The notes beneath the pieces were generated by a model. The model searched no databases. It was given only the letters and a program-made list of their open reading frames with translations, and had not been told where the DNA came from. Below, in pieces: positions 7,773 to 18,839 of a DNA stretch of 33,458 nt. The DNA lies in contig VGVH01000026.1 in NCBI GenBank assembly GCA_016874095.1, positions 1-33,458 on the forward strand, in the 5' to 3' direction. Source of the DNA: Gammaproteobacteria bacterium (lineage in GTDB: Bacteria > Pseudomonadota > Gammaproteobacteria > Steroidobacterales > GCA-2729495). The stretch's first letter is position 1, and each line of letters opens with the position of its first letter. The position numbers and the translations under genes are program-made.

Positions 7773-8513
7773 TCAGCCGTGGCGCGCGAGCCAGTCGGCG
7801 AGCACCAGGCCGGCTTCCACCGCGAACTCGCCGCCGCCGAGCGCTGCGCCGGCCTCGGCAGCCGTCATGCAGAGGAAGCCATCGACTTCGCCGTCCTGGC
7901 AGGCGGGCGTGAAGTCATCGGGCAGCAGCAGGTCGGCGCAGAACACCATCTCGTCGTGGTAGCCGTGGCGGATCGGCCGCAGGCTGCGCAGCCGCCGCCC
8001 CGTGAGCTGCACGGACTGCGCCAGCGCGGCCGGCACGCCCGCTTCCTCCCAGAGCTCGCGCTGCGCGCAGCTGAGCGGTTCATCGCCCGCGGTGATGGCG
8101 CCGGCCGCGAGATTGTCGAGCTTTCCGGGTGCGCTGGCCTTCTTCCTGCTGCGACGGGCGATCCACAGCCGGCCGTCGGCGCGCAGGCCGTTGACGTGCA
8201 CGGCCCGGTTCTGCAGGCCGAGGGTGCGGAACGCGCCGCGCTCGAAGCGGGCGATTTCCAGTTCGTGTTCGTCGTACAGCACGCAGCGTTCGCTGCGCCA
8301 GCCGGGCACCAGGCCCGCTTCGCGCAAGGCGAGGGCGGCGCGGTCGAGCAGGGCGCCGCGATCGTCGCGTGAAAGCTCGGCGTCGAGCAGCCGAAAGCCG
8401 CTGGCGGACTCGCCGAACAGCGCTGGCAACTGGCGCAGCACCGCGGCGACGTCCGGGATGATGCGGCCGAGTGGACGCCCGGCCACGACGAGCGGGACGT
8501 GCGCTGCGCTCAC
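7773..8513 (-). CDS. DUF4743-Nudix hydrolase
   Basis: 246 residues from a GTG at 8513 that shares GTGA with the nadC stop. The N-terminal 110 residues (AELSRDDRGALLDRAALAL, ERCVLYDEHELEIARFERGAFRTLGL) match the DUF4743 domain found before Nudix domains in Tnr3-like proteins. NRAVHVNGL leads into the Nudix fold. The Nudix box reads G-x5-D-x7-RELWEEAGV: the RE, EE and G positions are present, but Asp replaces the usual first Glu. WIARRSRKKASAPGKLDN before the box is characteristic of this subfamily. Relatives hydrolyse damaged thiamine diphosphate analogues; here the substrate is unknown. Its tight coupling to nadC suggests a housekeeping role near NAD synthesis, which is inference. It ends 37 bases from the convergent glycosyltransferase gene. 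Confidence 0.85.
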   Translation of the reverse strand: MSAAHVPLVVAGRPLGRIIPDVAAVLRQLPALFGESASGFRLLDAELSRDDRGALLDRAALALREAGLVPGWRSERCVLYDEHELEIARFERGAFRTLGLQNRAVHVNGLRADGRLWIARRSRKKASAPGKLDNLAAGAITAGDEPLSCAQRELWEEAGVPAALAQSVQLTGRRLRSLRPIRHGYHDEMVFCADLLLPDDFTPACQDGEVDGFLCMTAAEAGAALGGGEFAVEAGLVLADWLARHG

Positions 8514-9274
8514 GCGGCGGAAAACTCGAAGCGCATCGACAGGTCGACCGCCACGATGTCCTTGGTCAGGCTGCCCACCGAGACGAAATCGACGCCCGTG
8601 GCGGCGACGGCCGCCACGTTGGCCAGCGTGATGCCGCCCGAGGCCTCCAGCGTGATCGCGGGAGCGAGCCGGTTGCGCAGCGCGACGGCCTCGGCCAGGC
8701 GCGCGGGGGTGAAGTTGTCGAGCAGCAGCCGGTCGGCGCCGGCAGCCAGCGCCTCGCGCGCCTGCTCCATTGTCTCGACCTCGACTTCCAGCAGCACCTG
8801 CGGGCTCGCGCTGCGGCCCGCGCGGATCGCCGCGGCGATGCCGCCCGCCGCGACGATGTGGTTCTCCTTGACGAGGATCGCGTCGTGCAGCCCGGTGCGA
8901 TGGTTGTGCGCGCCGCCCACGCGCACGGCGTATTTCTGGGCGAGGCGCAGGCCCGGCAGCGTCTTGCGGGTGTCGAGGATCCTGGCCCGCGTTCCCGCCA
9001 CCGCCTGCGCGTAACGGTGCGCGGCGGTGGCCGTGGCGGACAGCGTCTGCAGGAAATTCAGCGCCGTGCGCTCGCCGGTCAGGAGCGTACGCGCCGGGCC
9101 GGACAGCTCGCACAGCACCGCGCCCGCCGCGACCTGATCGCCTTCGGCCACCCGCCAGTCGACGCGGATCGCCGGATCGAGCTGGCGGAAGGTTGCCTCG
9201 ACCCAGGGCTGGCCGCAGATCACGGCGTCGACACGCGTGAGGATGCGCGCCTCGGCCCGCTGCGCAGCCGGCAC
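8510..9274 (-). CDS. nadC: Nicotinate-nucleotide pyrophosphorylase (carboxylating)
   Basis: NadC converts quinolinate and PRPP to nicotinate mononucleotide, carbon dioxide and pyrophosphate in de novo NAD synthesis. Family blocks are clear: GERTALNFLQTLSATAT, RILDTRKTLPGLRLAQKYAV, GGAHNHRTGLHDAILVKENH, EVEVETMEQA, LLLDNFTP and LEASGGITLANV. The only ATG, GTG or TTG start is the GTG at 9274, which gives 254 residues and misses the conserved N-terminus. The same frame stays open upstream to an in-frame TGA at 9385 and encodes DLAAQVARALAEDVGSGDLT, the conserved ED-G-GD-T motif. The real start is therefore probably non-AUG, for example CTG at 9340 or ATC at 9370. The gene follows the PuuD-like gene closely and overlaps the Nudix gene by four bases. 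Confidence 0.93.
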   Translation of the reverse strand: MPAAQRAEARILTRVDAVICGQPWVEATFRQLDPAIRVDWRVAEGDQVAAGAVLCELSGPARTLLTGERTALNFLQTLSATATAAHRYAQAVAGTRARILDTRKTLPGLRLAQKYAVRVGGAHNHRTGLHDAILVKENHIVAAGGIAAAIRAGRSASPQVLLEVEVETMEQAREALAAGADRLLLDNFTPARLAEAVALRNRLAPAITLEASGGITLANVAAVAATGVDFVSVGSLTKDIVAVDLSMRFEFSAA

Positions 9275-9382
9275 CAGCGCGGCAGTCAGGTCGCCGCTGC
9301 CGACGTCCTCCGCCAGCGCGCGGGCGACCTGCGCCGCCAGATCGCCCGGTGGCTCAGCGCGGGCGGCGATGACGGCCCCCGC

Positions 9383-9976
9383 TCAGAAGGGCAGGCCGTG
9401 GCTCTGGCCGCCCATGCACATCAGCATCGGGACCGACAGCGCGAAATTGGTGCGCGAGGTCATGGTCGCGATGACGCGGGCCCTGGCCTTTTCCTCGTCG
9501 CTCGCCGGCGTGATGCCGAGCACCTTCTTCTGGTTGGGCCAGATCAGCACCCAGACGTTGAACAGCATGATCAGGCCGAGCCAGGAGCCGATGCCGATGG
9601 TGACGTAGGGCTCCTGCAGCATCAGCACCTGCGCCAGCCCGCCGCCAGCGGCCCGGTAGTCGAGCTCGATGAAGATGATGCCGCTCAGCGCGGTGACCAC
9701 CGCCGCCCAGCGGAACCAGAGCAGCGCGCGCGGTGCCACGTACTTGCTGATGCCGGCGCCGCCGGGGCCGCCCTTGTCGGCGTTCGCCGCCGCGAGCGCC
9801 GGGATCTGCGCGACATTGAAGTAGTAGAGCAGGCCGATCCACATGGTGCCGGAGATCATGTGCAGCCAGCGGTCGAGGCCGGCCAGATTGAAGTCACCCG
9901 GCAGGCCGATGCCGACTGCCACCATCAGGACGAGTCCGGTCACGATGGCGCCGGTTACTGAGGTCAATGGATTCAT
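9383..9976 (-). CDS. PuuD-like (urate hydroxylase N-terminal type) membrane protein
   Basis: 197 residues with about four to five membrane helices: residues 8-26, about 38-60 (WLHMISGTMWIGLLYYFNVAQ), about 87-105, about 123-150 and a weaker one near the C-terminus. The WLH-x3-G-x2-WIGLLYYFN block followed by the APRALLWFRWAAV helix and the FNVWVLIWPNQ motif match the membrane part of PuuD-type urate oxidases and their many stand-alone relatives. The C-terminal cytochrome c domain of true PuuD is absent, and no purine-catabolism gene is nearby, so urate oxidation should not be assumed. The ATG at 9976 has AAAGGGGG seven bases upstream. The stop is close to the start of nadC, suggesting one transcript with nadC and the Nudix gene. 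Confidence 0.7.
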   Translation of the reverse strand: MNPLTSVTGAIVTGLVLMVAVGIGLPGDFNLAGLDRWLHMISGTMWIGLLYYFNVAQIPALAAANADKGGPGGAGISKYVAPRALLWFRWAAVVTALSGIIFIELDYRAAGGGLAQVLMLQEPYVTIGIGSWLGLIMLFNVWVLIWPNQKKVLGITPASDEEKARARVIATMTSRTNFALSVPMLMCMGGQSHGLPF

Positions 9977-9996
9977 CGCAAGCCCCCTTTGGTACA

Positions 9997-10020
9997 GAAA
10001 ACGAAAACGGGCCTAAGCCC
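9997..10020 (-). terminator. Candidate intrinsic terminator after rnt
   Basis: Read on the minus strand, GGGC-TTAG-GCCC is followed by GTTTTCGTTTTC. It lies 35-60 bases after the RNase T stop codon. The stem is only four base pairs, so it is weak. If real, it leaves only about 20 bases for a promoter of the next gene, which argues for partial termination. Confidence 0.3.
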
Positions 10021-10055
10021 TTGACCACACAGGATAGGCAGGTCGCCCGGCGTGA

Positions 10056-10739
10056 TCAAGCGGGCGGCGCGGCCGGCGGCTCGGTCGGCGACGCCGGGAC
10101 GGGCAGCGACTCGTAGATCGGGCGGAAGCGATTGACGATCTCGCAGAACAGGTCCGCGGTCACCTCCGCGTCGTAGCGCGCCGAGTGGGCTGCGGAACTG
10201 TCCCAGGCGATGCCGGCGACGGCGACCGCGCGCGCCAGCACGGTCTGCCCGAGCGCGATGCCGGCCAGCGTGGCGGTGTCGAACACGGCGAAGGGATGGA
10301 AGGGGCTGCGCTTGAAGTCGGTGCGCGCGATCGCCTCGTTGAGGAAACCCAGGTCGAAGTGCGCGTTGTGGCCAACCAGCACGGCACGCGTGCAGTTCGC
10401 GGCCTTCATCTCGGCGCGCACCTCGCGGAACACGCGCTGGAGCGCGTCTCGCTCCGGGATGGCGGGGCGCAGCGGGTGGTGCGGGTCGATGCCCGTGACC
10501 TGCAGCGCCGCCGGCTCGATGTTGGCGCCGGCGAACGGCTGCACGTGGAAAGCGTGGCTTGCGCCGCGGCGCAGGTTGCCCTGCTCGTCGAGCCGCAGCA
10601 GCACCGCCGCGATCTCGAGCAGCGCGTCGGTCTTCGCGTTGAAGCCGCCGGTCTCGACGTCGATGACGACCGGGAAGAAGCCGCGGAAGCGTTCCCCCAG
10701 GGCCGGCGTCGCCAGCGGTGCGGTTTCGGCGGTGGTCAT
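10056..10739 (-). CDS. rnt: Ribonuclease T
   Basis: 227 residues. RNase T trims 3' ends of tRNA and other stable RNAs as a DEDDh exonuclease. The three exonuclease motifs are present: [14 protein letters not shown] with the first Asp and Glu, [15 protein letters not shown] with the second Asp, and [15 protein letters not shown] with the catalytic His and last Asp. [15 protein letters not shown] and [16 protein letters not shown] are family-specific RNase T segments. The ATG at 10739 gives the usual length (about 215-225); upstream sequence belongs to the aminopeptidase. It starts five bases after the aminopeptidase stop, so the two are co-transcribed. The tail [15 protein letters not shown] is a disordered proline-rich extension. 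RNase T is mainly gammaproteobacterial, which helps place the organism. Confidence 0.95.
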   Translation of the reverse strand: MTTAETAPLATPALGERFRGFFPVVIDVETGGFNAKTDALLEIAAVLLRLDEQGNLRRGASHAFHVQPFAGANIEPAALQVTGIDPHHPLRPAIPERDALQRVFREVRAEMKAANCTRAVLVGHNAHFDLGFLNEAIARTDFKRSPFHPFAVFDTATLAGIALGQTVLARAVAVAGIAWDSSAAHSARYDAEVTADLFCEIVNRFRPIYESLPVPASPTEPPAAPPA

Positions 10740-10744
10740 GCCCG

Positions 10745-12250
10745 TCAGCGGCGCGCGCGTTCGAGGCCGGCAGCCTGCTCGATGAGCAGGTTCAACGTGA
10801 AGCGGACGCCGAATCCGCTGGGGCCCGCCGGCACCTGGCCGAGCGGCTTCTTGCGCGCGGCGCTCGCGAGATCGACGTGCACCCAGGGTATCTCCCTGGC
10901 GACGAAGCGCTGCAGGAAGCGCGCGGCGAGGATGTGGTCGCCTTCGTTCTCGCTCGAGCACTGCACGACATCGGCCACCGTGGACTTCAGCTCGTCGTCG
11001 TAGTCGCTGTCCATCGGGAACGGCCACACGCGCTCGCCCGAGGCGCGGCCAGCGGCGACGAGCACGTCATTGAGCGCTGCCCGGTTGGTGAACACGCCGC
11101 TGTAGCGCTCGGTCAGCGCGTTGATGCACTGGCCGGTGAGCGTGGCGTAGTCGACGATCATGCCGGGCTTCTCGCGGCTCGCGAGCGCCAGGGCATCGGC
11201 CAGGGCCATGCGGCCCTCGGCATCGGTGTGGATGACCTCGATGGTCGTGCCATTGGCGGCCGACACGACGTCGCGCGGCTTGTAGGCGGTGGGCCCGATG
11301 CGGTTCTCGGTGATGGCGAGCCAGCAGTCGATCGCCACCGGCAGCTTCAGGCGCGTCGCCGCCAGCAGCACGCCGAGCGCAACGGCGCTGCCGGCCATGT
11401 CCTGGTGCATGTCGAGCATGGCGCGGAACGGCTTCAGGTTGGTGCCGCCGGTGTCGAAGATGATGCCCTTGCCGACCAGCGCGAGGTCCGGTTTGCGCCG
11501 CCCGGCCGGGCGCCAGGACAGGTGCAGGATGCCCGCATCGTCGTCGGCGTTGCCCTGGGCGACGGCGAGGAAGGCGCCGGCCCCGAGCCGGCGCAGCGCC
11601 GCGGTGTCGAGGAAGCGCTGGTTCCAGTCGTGGTGTTCGGCGAGTTCGGTCACGAGCTCGCGGTAGGCGCCGGCGGTGAGCTTGTTCGGCGGCAGCGCCG
11701 TGAGCCAGCGGACCAGGTTGATCGCTTCGATCTCCGCGGCCAGGCGCGCCAGGTCGAGCTTCTGTCGCAGGCCGAGCACGCGCACCTGCGGCGCCGAGTG
11801 CTGGGTGGCGGCCTTGCTGCGGAACTCCGGCAGCCGGAACGTGGCGGCGCCGATCGCCAGCACCAGCGATGCGGCCGCGTCGCCGGCTGCCGTGCCGTCG
11901 CCCGTGGCCAGCACGCCCACGCGTCGTGCCGGCGACGCGGCGACTTCGGTGGCGAGGTCGCCGGCGAGGCGCAGCAGGTCATAGCGCGTCGACTCGCCGG
12001 GCGCGGCGCCGAGCGTGACCGGCGTACCGGCAATTTCGGTACGCAGCAGCGAGCCGGACTGGGCCGCAGACTGGCGCTTCCACAGGCGCTGCAGGCGCGC
12101 GCCGTCGGGCAGTTTCTTCCACGTCGCGTCCGTCGCTGCCCGCGGCAGCGCGATCAGCAGGCGATCGAGCTCGCCAACGCTGCGCGCGTTGATGCCGCCG
12201 GACGTTTGCGACAGGCGTGGCGGGCCTTGCGTGGGCAGGAGGGCCGACAT
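10745..12250 (-). CDS. M17 leucyl aminopeptidase family protein
   Basis: 501 residues. Cytosolic M17 peptidases remove N-terminal residues using two metal ions. The metal and active-site blocks are present: [16 protein letters not shown] (normally VGKGITFDSGG), [28 protein letters not shown], and [14 protein letters not shown] (normally NTDAEGR). [22 protein letters not shown] and WVHVDLAS are also conserved. The N-terminal 170 residues are divergent, as in the PepB/YpdF-like part of the family, so substrate range may differ from PepA and I give no symbol. The ATG at 12250 is the only sensible start. It heads the unit with rnt and diverges from aceE across a 125-base gap. Confidence 0.92.
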   Translation of the reverse strand: MSALLPTQGPPRLSQTSGGINARSVGELDRLLIALPRAATDATWKKLPDGARLQRLWKRQSAAQSGSLLRTEIAGTPVTLGAAPGESTRYDLLRLAGDLATEVAASPARRVGVLATGDGTAAGDAAASLVLAIGAATFRLPEFRSKAATQHSAPQVRVLGLRQKLDLARLAAEIEAINLVRWLTALPPNKLTAGAYRELVTELAEHHDWNQRFLDTAALRRLGAGAFLAVAQGNADDDAGILHLSWRPAGRRKPDLALVGKGIIFDTGGTNLKPFRAMLDMHQDMAGSAVALGVLLAATRLKLPVAIDCWLAITENRIGPTAYKPRDVVSAANGTTIEVIHTDAEGRMALADALALASREKPGMIVDYATLTGQCINALTERYSGVFTNRAALNDVLVAAGRASGERVWPFPMDSDYDDELKSTVADVVQCSSENEGDHILAARFLQRFVAREIPWVHVDLASAARKKPLGQVPAGPSGFGVRFTLNLLIEQAAGLERARR

Positions 12251-12315
12251 GGTGGAACTGAGCCTCAGCGGGCGGTGACAGTGCGGGTGGGGTTCGTTAT
12301 TCTCTGCGCCGGGAT

Positions 12316-12321
12316 TATAAG
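12316..12321 (+). promoter_or_regulatory. Candidate -10 element for the PDH operon
   Basis: TATAAG in GGGATTATAAGGCAG is the only AT-rich hexamer of this kind in the gap and matches the -10 consensus at five of six positions. The -35 partner 17 bases upstream (TTCGTT, 12293-12298) is poor, suggesting an activator. A start of transcription near 12328 would lie downstream of the GTG at 12325 and so favours the TTG at 12376 as the aceE start. Confidence 0.35.
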
Positions 12322-12375
12322 GCAGTGCGTGATGCGTCCGAGGCTGGTGTTACCCTGCACGAGGGCGGAACGATC

Positions 12376-15051
<2,676 letters not shown>

Positions 15052-15090
15052 ACACCTTATTCAAGAGCCAGCACGGACCGGAATGAAACG

Positions 15091-16389
15091 ATGACGCGTC
15101 GTGAGGAAGTGCGGGTCCCCGACATCGGTGACTTCGAGAGTGTCGAGATCGTCGAGGTCCTGGTCGGGGCCGGCGACACCGTGGCGGCGGAAGCGCCGCT
15201 GATCACGCTCGAGACCGACAAGGCCTCGATGGAAGTGCCGGCGCCATTGCCCGGGCGCATCCTGGAGCTGAAGGTCGGCAAGGGCGATCGCGTCTCCCAG
15301 GGCAGCCTGATCGCGGTGCTCGAAGTCGACGAATCGGCGCAGCCGAAGCAGGCGCCGGCAGCGAAGCCGGCCGCGGCGCCGCCGCCGGCAAAGCCGGCAG
15401 CTCCTGCGCCGCGGGCTGCCGCCGCGCCGGCGGCAGCGCCCGCCGTGCGCGCCCCCGCGACGCTGCCGCCGATCGACGAGGCGAACTTCGGCAAGGCGCA
15501 CGCCAGTCCCTCGGTGCGCAAGTTCGCGCGCGAGCTGGGCGTCAACCTGATCCAGGTCCGCGGCACCGGCCCCAAGGGCCGCATCCTGCCCGAGGACGTC
15601 AAAGGCTATGTGAAGGCGATACTCACCGGGCAGGTCGCGGGCCCGGCCGGCGGCGGCCTGCCGAAGGTGCCGGCCGTCGACCACGCCCGCTACGGCGAGA
15701 TCGAGACCAGGCCGCTCAGCCGCATCCAGAAGATCTCCGGACCGCGCCTGCAGGCGAGCTGGCTCAACCTGCCGCATGTCACGCAGCACGACGAGGCTGA
15801 CATCACGGCGCTGGAGGCGAAGCGGCTGGCGATGAAGGCCGCGGCCGAGGCCGCCGGCGTCAAGCTCACGCCGCTCGCGTTCATCATCAGGGCGACCGTG
15901 CTGACGCTCCGCGAGTTCCCGGACTTCAACTCATCCCTGAGCGAGGACGGCACCTCGCTGGTGATCAAGAAGTACCACCACATCGGCTTCGCGGCCGACA
16001 CGCCCCAGGGGCTGGTGGTGCCGGTGCTGAGGGACGCGGGCGACAAGGACGTGCTCGCGATCGCGCGCGAACTCGCCGACCTGAGTGCCCGCGCCCGCGC
16101 CGGCAAGCTGACCGGCGACGAGATGAAGGGCGGTTCCTTCACCGTGTCGAGCCTCGGCGGCATCGGCGGCACGTTCTTCACGCCCATCGTCAACGCGCCC
16201 GAGGTGGCGATCCTCGGCGTCGGCCGCTCGTACCAGAAGCCGCTCTGGCAGAACGACCGTTTCGTGCCCCGCCTGACCTTGCCGCTGTCCCTGTCCTACG
16301 ACCACCGCGTGATCGACGGCGCCAAGGGCGCGCGCTTCTGTGCCTTCCTCCAGCAGGCGCTCGCCGATCCGGCGCGCCTGACGGGCTGA
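15091..16389 (+). CDS. aceF: Dihydrolipoamide acetyltransferase (PDH E2), single lipoyl domain
   Basis: 432 residues. E2 carries the acetyl group on lipoate and passes it to CoA, and forms the core of the complex. Order: one lipoyl domain (residues 5-80) with Lys44 in ETDKASM; a flexible Ala/Pro linker (83-127); a peripheral subunit-binding domain (about 137-175, ASPSVRKFARELGV, GTGPKGRILPEDV); and the catalytic domain (about 205-432) with SYDHRVIDG, giving His405 and Asp409. E. coli E2 has three lipoyl domains and some others two, so this is a short form. The start ATG at 15091 has GGA eight bases upstream. The 3-codon ORF ATGAAACGATGA (15083-15094) overlaps the start. The gene ends four bases before lpdA. 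Confidence 0.96.
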   Translation: MTRREEVRVPDIGDFESVEIVEVLVGAGDTVAAEAPLITLETDKASMEVPAPLPGRILELKVGKGDRVSQGSLIAVLEVDESAQPKQAPAAKPAAAPPPAKPAAPAPRAAAAPAAAPAVRAPATLPPIDEANFGKAHASPSVRKFARELGVNLIQVRGTGPKGRILPEDVKGYVKAILTGQVAGPAGGGLPKVPAVDHARYGEIETRPLSRIQKISGPRLQASWLNLPHVTQHDEADITALEAKRLAMKAAAEAAGVKLTPLAFIIRATVLTLREFPDFNSSLSEDGTSLVIKKYHHIGFAADTPQGLVVPVLRDAGDKDVLAIARELADLSARARAGKLTGDEMKGGSFTVSSLGGIGGTFFTPIVNAPEVAILGVGRSYQKPLWQNDRFVPRLTLPLSLSYDHRVIDGAKGARFCAFLQQALADPARLTG

Positions 16390-16393
16390 TCGC

Positions 16394-18145
16394 GTGGCGA
16401 CCCTGACCGAACTGCGGGTGCCGGATCTCGGCGACTTCAAGAGCGTCGAGGTGATCGAGGTGCATGTGCGCGCGGGCGACGGGCTCGCGCTCGAACAGCC
16501 GGTCATCACGCTGGAGAGCGAGAAGGCCTCCATGGACGTGCCGGCGAGCATCGCCGGGCGCGTGGCCGAGGTGCTGGTGAAGGCGGGCGACAAGGTCTCG
16601 ACCGGCAGCGTGCTGCTGCGGGTCGAGGCCAGCAGTGCGCCGGCGGCCACGGCGACCCCGGCGCCCACGAAACCGCAGGCCGCTGGGCCCGCGCCCGCAG
16701 CAGCGCCGCTGTCCGCTGCCGCCGGCTACAGCGGTAGCGTCGACCTGCAGGCGGATCTCGTGGTGCTCGGCGCCGGCCCGGGCGGCTACACCGCCGCCTT
16801 CCGTGCCGCCGACCTCGGCATGAAGGTGACTCTTATAGAACGCTGGCCGACGCTCGGTGGCGTCTGCCTCAACGTGGGCTGTATTCCCTCGAAGGCGCTG
16901 CTGCACGCGGCGAAGGTGATCGAAGAGGCGGAGTCGATGGCCGAACACGGCCTGAGCTTCGGCAAGCCGGCGATCGACGCGACCAAGCTCCGCGGCTGGA
17001 AGAACCAGGTCGTCGGCCGCCTCACCGGCGGTCTCGTGCAGCTCGCCAAGCAGCGCAAGGTCGACGTCGTCCGCGGCGAGGGCCGCTTCCTCTCCGCGAA
17101 CCATCTCGAGGTGACCGACGGCGGCAAGCGCCAGGTCGTCGCCTTCCGCCAGTGCATCATCGCGGCGGGTTCGGAATCCGCGCGCATCCCGGGCCAGCCC
17201 GAGGACCCGCGCATCATCGACTCGACCGGTGCGCTGGAACTCGACCTGCCCAAAAACCTGCTGGTGGTCGGCGGCGGCATCATCGGCCTCGAGATGGCGA
17301 CGGTCTACGACGCGCTCGGCGTGAAAGTCTCGGTCGTCGAACTGCTCGACCAGCTGATGCCGGGCGTCGACGCCGACATCCTGCGCCCGCTCGAGCGGCG
17401 CATCCGCAAGCGCTACGCGGCGATCATGACGGGCACGAAGGTGGCCGGCATGAAGGCGACAGCGGCCGGCATCAAAGTGACCTTCGACAAGGCGGGGCAG
17501 GCCGAGAAGAAGACCTACGAGCGCGTGCTGGTCGCCGTCGGCCGCACGCCGAACGGGAAAAAAATAGACGCCGCGAAGGCGGGCGTCACCGTTTCCGACC
17601 GCGGTTTCATCCCGGTCGACAAGCAGCAGCGCACCAGCGTGCCGCACATCTACGCCATCGGCGACATCGCCGGCCAGCCGATGCTGGCGCACAAGGCGAG
17701 CCACGAGGGCAAGGTGGCCGCGGAAGTCGCCGCCGGCCACAAGCGCGCCTTCGACGCGCGGGTGATCCCGTCAGTGGCCTACACCGACCCCGAGGTCGCC
17801 TGGGTGGGCCTCACCGAGACGCAGGCGAAAGCCGAGGGCATCGCGGTGGAGAAGGGCGTGTTCCCCTGGGCGGCGAGCGGGCGGTCGCTGTCGCTGGGGC
17901 GCGAGGAGGGCATGACCAAGCTGCTCTTCGACCCGACCACGCACCGCGTGCTGGGTGCGGGCATCGTCGGGCCCAACGCGGGCGACCTGATCAGCGAAGT
18001 CGCGCTCGCCATCGAGATGGGCTGCGACGCGGCCGATGTCGGCCTCACCGTGCATCCGCACCCGACCCTGTCGGAGACGGTGGCGTTCGCGGCCGAGGCG
18101 TTCGATGGGTCGCTGACGGATCTGTACGTGCCGAAAAAGCGCTAG
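16394..18145 (+). CDS. lpdA: Dihydrolipoyl dehydrogenase (PDH E3) with N-terminal lipoyl domain
   Basis: 583 residues from a GTG four bases after aceF. E3 reoxidises dihydrolipoate and reduces NAD+. An N-terminal lipoyl domain (residues 4-78) has Lys44 in ESEKASM and is followed by an Ala/Pro linker (80-110). The flavoprotein part starts near 120: FAD site VLGAGPGGYTAAF, redox disulfide Cys158/Cys163 in GGVCLNVGCIPSK, NAD site VVGGGIIGLEMA, FAD site IYAIGDIAG, and catalytic His556/Glu561 in HPHPTLSE. Lipoyl-bearing E3 proteins are known, for example the P64k protein of Neisseria. The two lipoyl domains of E2 and E3 are clearly related and probably arose by duplication. Confidence 0.96.
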   Translation: MATLTELRVPDLGDFKSVEVIEVHVRAGDGLALEQPVITLESEKASMDVPASIAGRVAEVLVKAGDKVSTGSVLLRVEASSAPAATATPAPTKPQAAGPAPAAAPLSAAAGYSGSVDLQADLVVLGAGPGGYTAAFRAADLGMKVTLIERWPTLGGVCLNVGCIPSKALLHAAKVIEEAESMAEHGLSFGKPAIDATKLRGWKNQVVGRLTGGLVQLAKQRKVDVVRGEGRFLSANHLEVTDGGKRQVVAFRQCIIAAGSESARIPGQPEDPRIIDSTGALELDLPKNLLVVGGGIIGLEMATVYDALGVKVSVVELLDQLMPGVDADILRPLERRIRKRYAAIMTGTKVAGMKATAAGIKVTFDKAGQAEKKTYERVLVAVGRTPNGKKIDAAKAGVTVSDRGFIPVDKQQRTSVPHIYAIGDIAGQPMLAHKASHEGKVAAEVAAGHKRAFDARVIPSVAYTDPEVAWVGLTETQAKAEGIAVEKGVFPWAASGRSLSLGREEGMTKLLFDPTTHRVLGAGIVGPNAGDLISEVALAIEMGCDAADVGLTVHPHPTLSETVAFAAEAFDGSLTDLYVPKKR

Positions 18146-18212
18146 AGGACTGCGGTTGCTGCCAAGCCAGCACGTGCTGGAGCGTGACGATCAGTCCGGC
18201 AGACCGAATCGC

Positions 18213-18686
18213 TCAGGATCGTTCCAGCTCGAAGCAGCGCGGCGCATCCGCCGGCCAGGCGGCGGCCACGCCCAGGCCCCGCGCGTAGGTGAGCTGGGTG
18301 CCGAGATAGGTGGCGGTGGAGGCGGCCAGCCCCACCCACAGCAGCCAGCCCAGCAACAGCGGCCCGGGCCGGCGGTGGCGCGTGCGGTACACGGCGACGG
18401 CGGCGATCAGCGACGACCACCAGGTCACGGCGCCGGAGCGGCGATGGATGACCGTGGCCGCGATAGCCTCGACATCGCAGCTCGCGTCGACGTAATCGAA
18501 AAACCCGGTGGCGATGGACGCCAGCGCGCAGCCGGCGCCGATCCAGAGATTCCAGCGTGCCGCCTGCAGCACACCGTCCGACCAGGAGCGCTGCATCCCC
18601 AGCCGCGCGACCACGAACAACAGCACGGCCGTCAGCAGCAGACCGGTCGCGAAATGCACCATGTAAGGATGCAGATGAACGGCCAT
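18213..18686 (-). CDS. DUF2231-type membrane protein
   Basis: 157 residues with four hydrophobic helices: residues 10-30 (FATGLLLTAVLLFVVARL), 45-65 (WNLWIGAGCALASIATGFFDY), 84-98 and 110-128. The HPYMVHFATGLL opening and the ATGFFDY segment match DUF2231, a family of small inner-membrane proteins in which histidines of the first and other helices may bind heme or metal; this is inference from the family. The ATG at 18686 is preceded by GGAGGAG. It lies convergent to lpdA with 67 bases between them. Function unknown. Confidence 0.75.
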   Translation of the reverse strand: MAVHLHPYMVHFATGLLLTAVLLFVVARLGMQRSWSDGVLQAARWNLWIGAGCALASIATGFFDYVDASCDVEAIAATVIHRRSGAVTWWSSLIAAVAVYRTRHRRPGPLLLGWLLWVGLAASTATYLGTQLTYARGLGVAAAWPADAPRCFELERS

Positions 18687-18712
18687 CGGGTCCCGCTCCT
18701 CCGGTCTTAGTG

Positions 18713-18741
18713 ACTATTCAGCCGTGAATCTCGAATTTCAA
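18713..18741 (-). promoter_or_regulatory. Candidate sigma70 promoter for the DUF2231 gene
   Basis: On the minus strand TTGAAA (18741-18736) and AATAGT (18718-18713) are spaced by 17 bases; they match consensus at five and four of six positions. The start of transcription would fall about 20 bases before the ATG at 18686, leaving room for the GGAGGAG ribosome-binding site. Confidence 0.45.
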
Positions 18742-18839
18742 CGACGGGTGCAACTGTCGACCATGGCGTGACAAATCCCAAAAGGGGCTGAACGACATTG
18801 TGCCAATCATCGCTGCAGGCTTGCCGACATAACAATGTA

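Noticed and set aside
18167-18180. Perfect 14-base palindrome CCAGCACGTGCTGG after lpdA as a terminator
   Set aside because: There is no loop and no T-tract; it is more likely chance or a protein-binding dyad.
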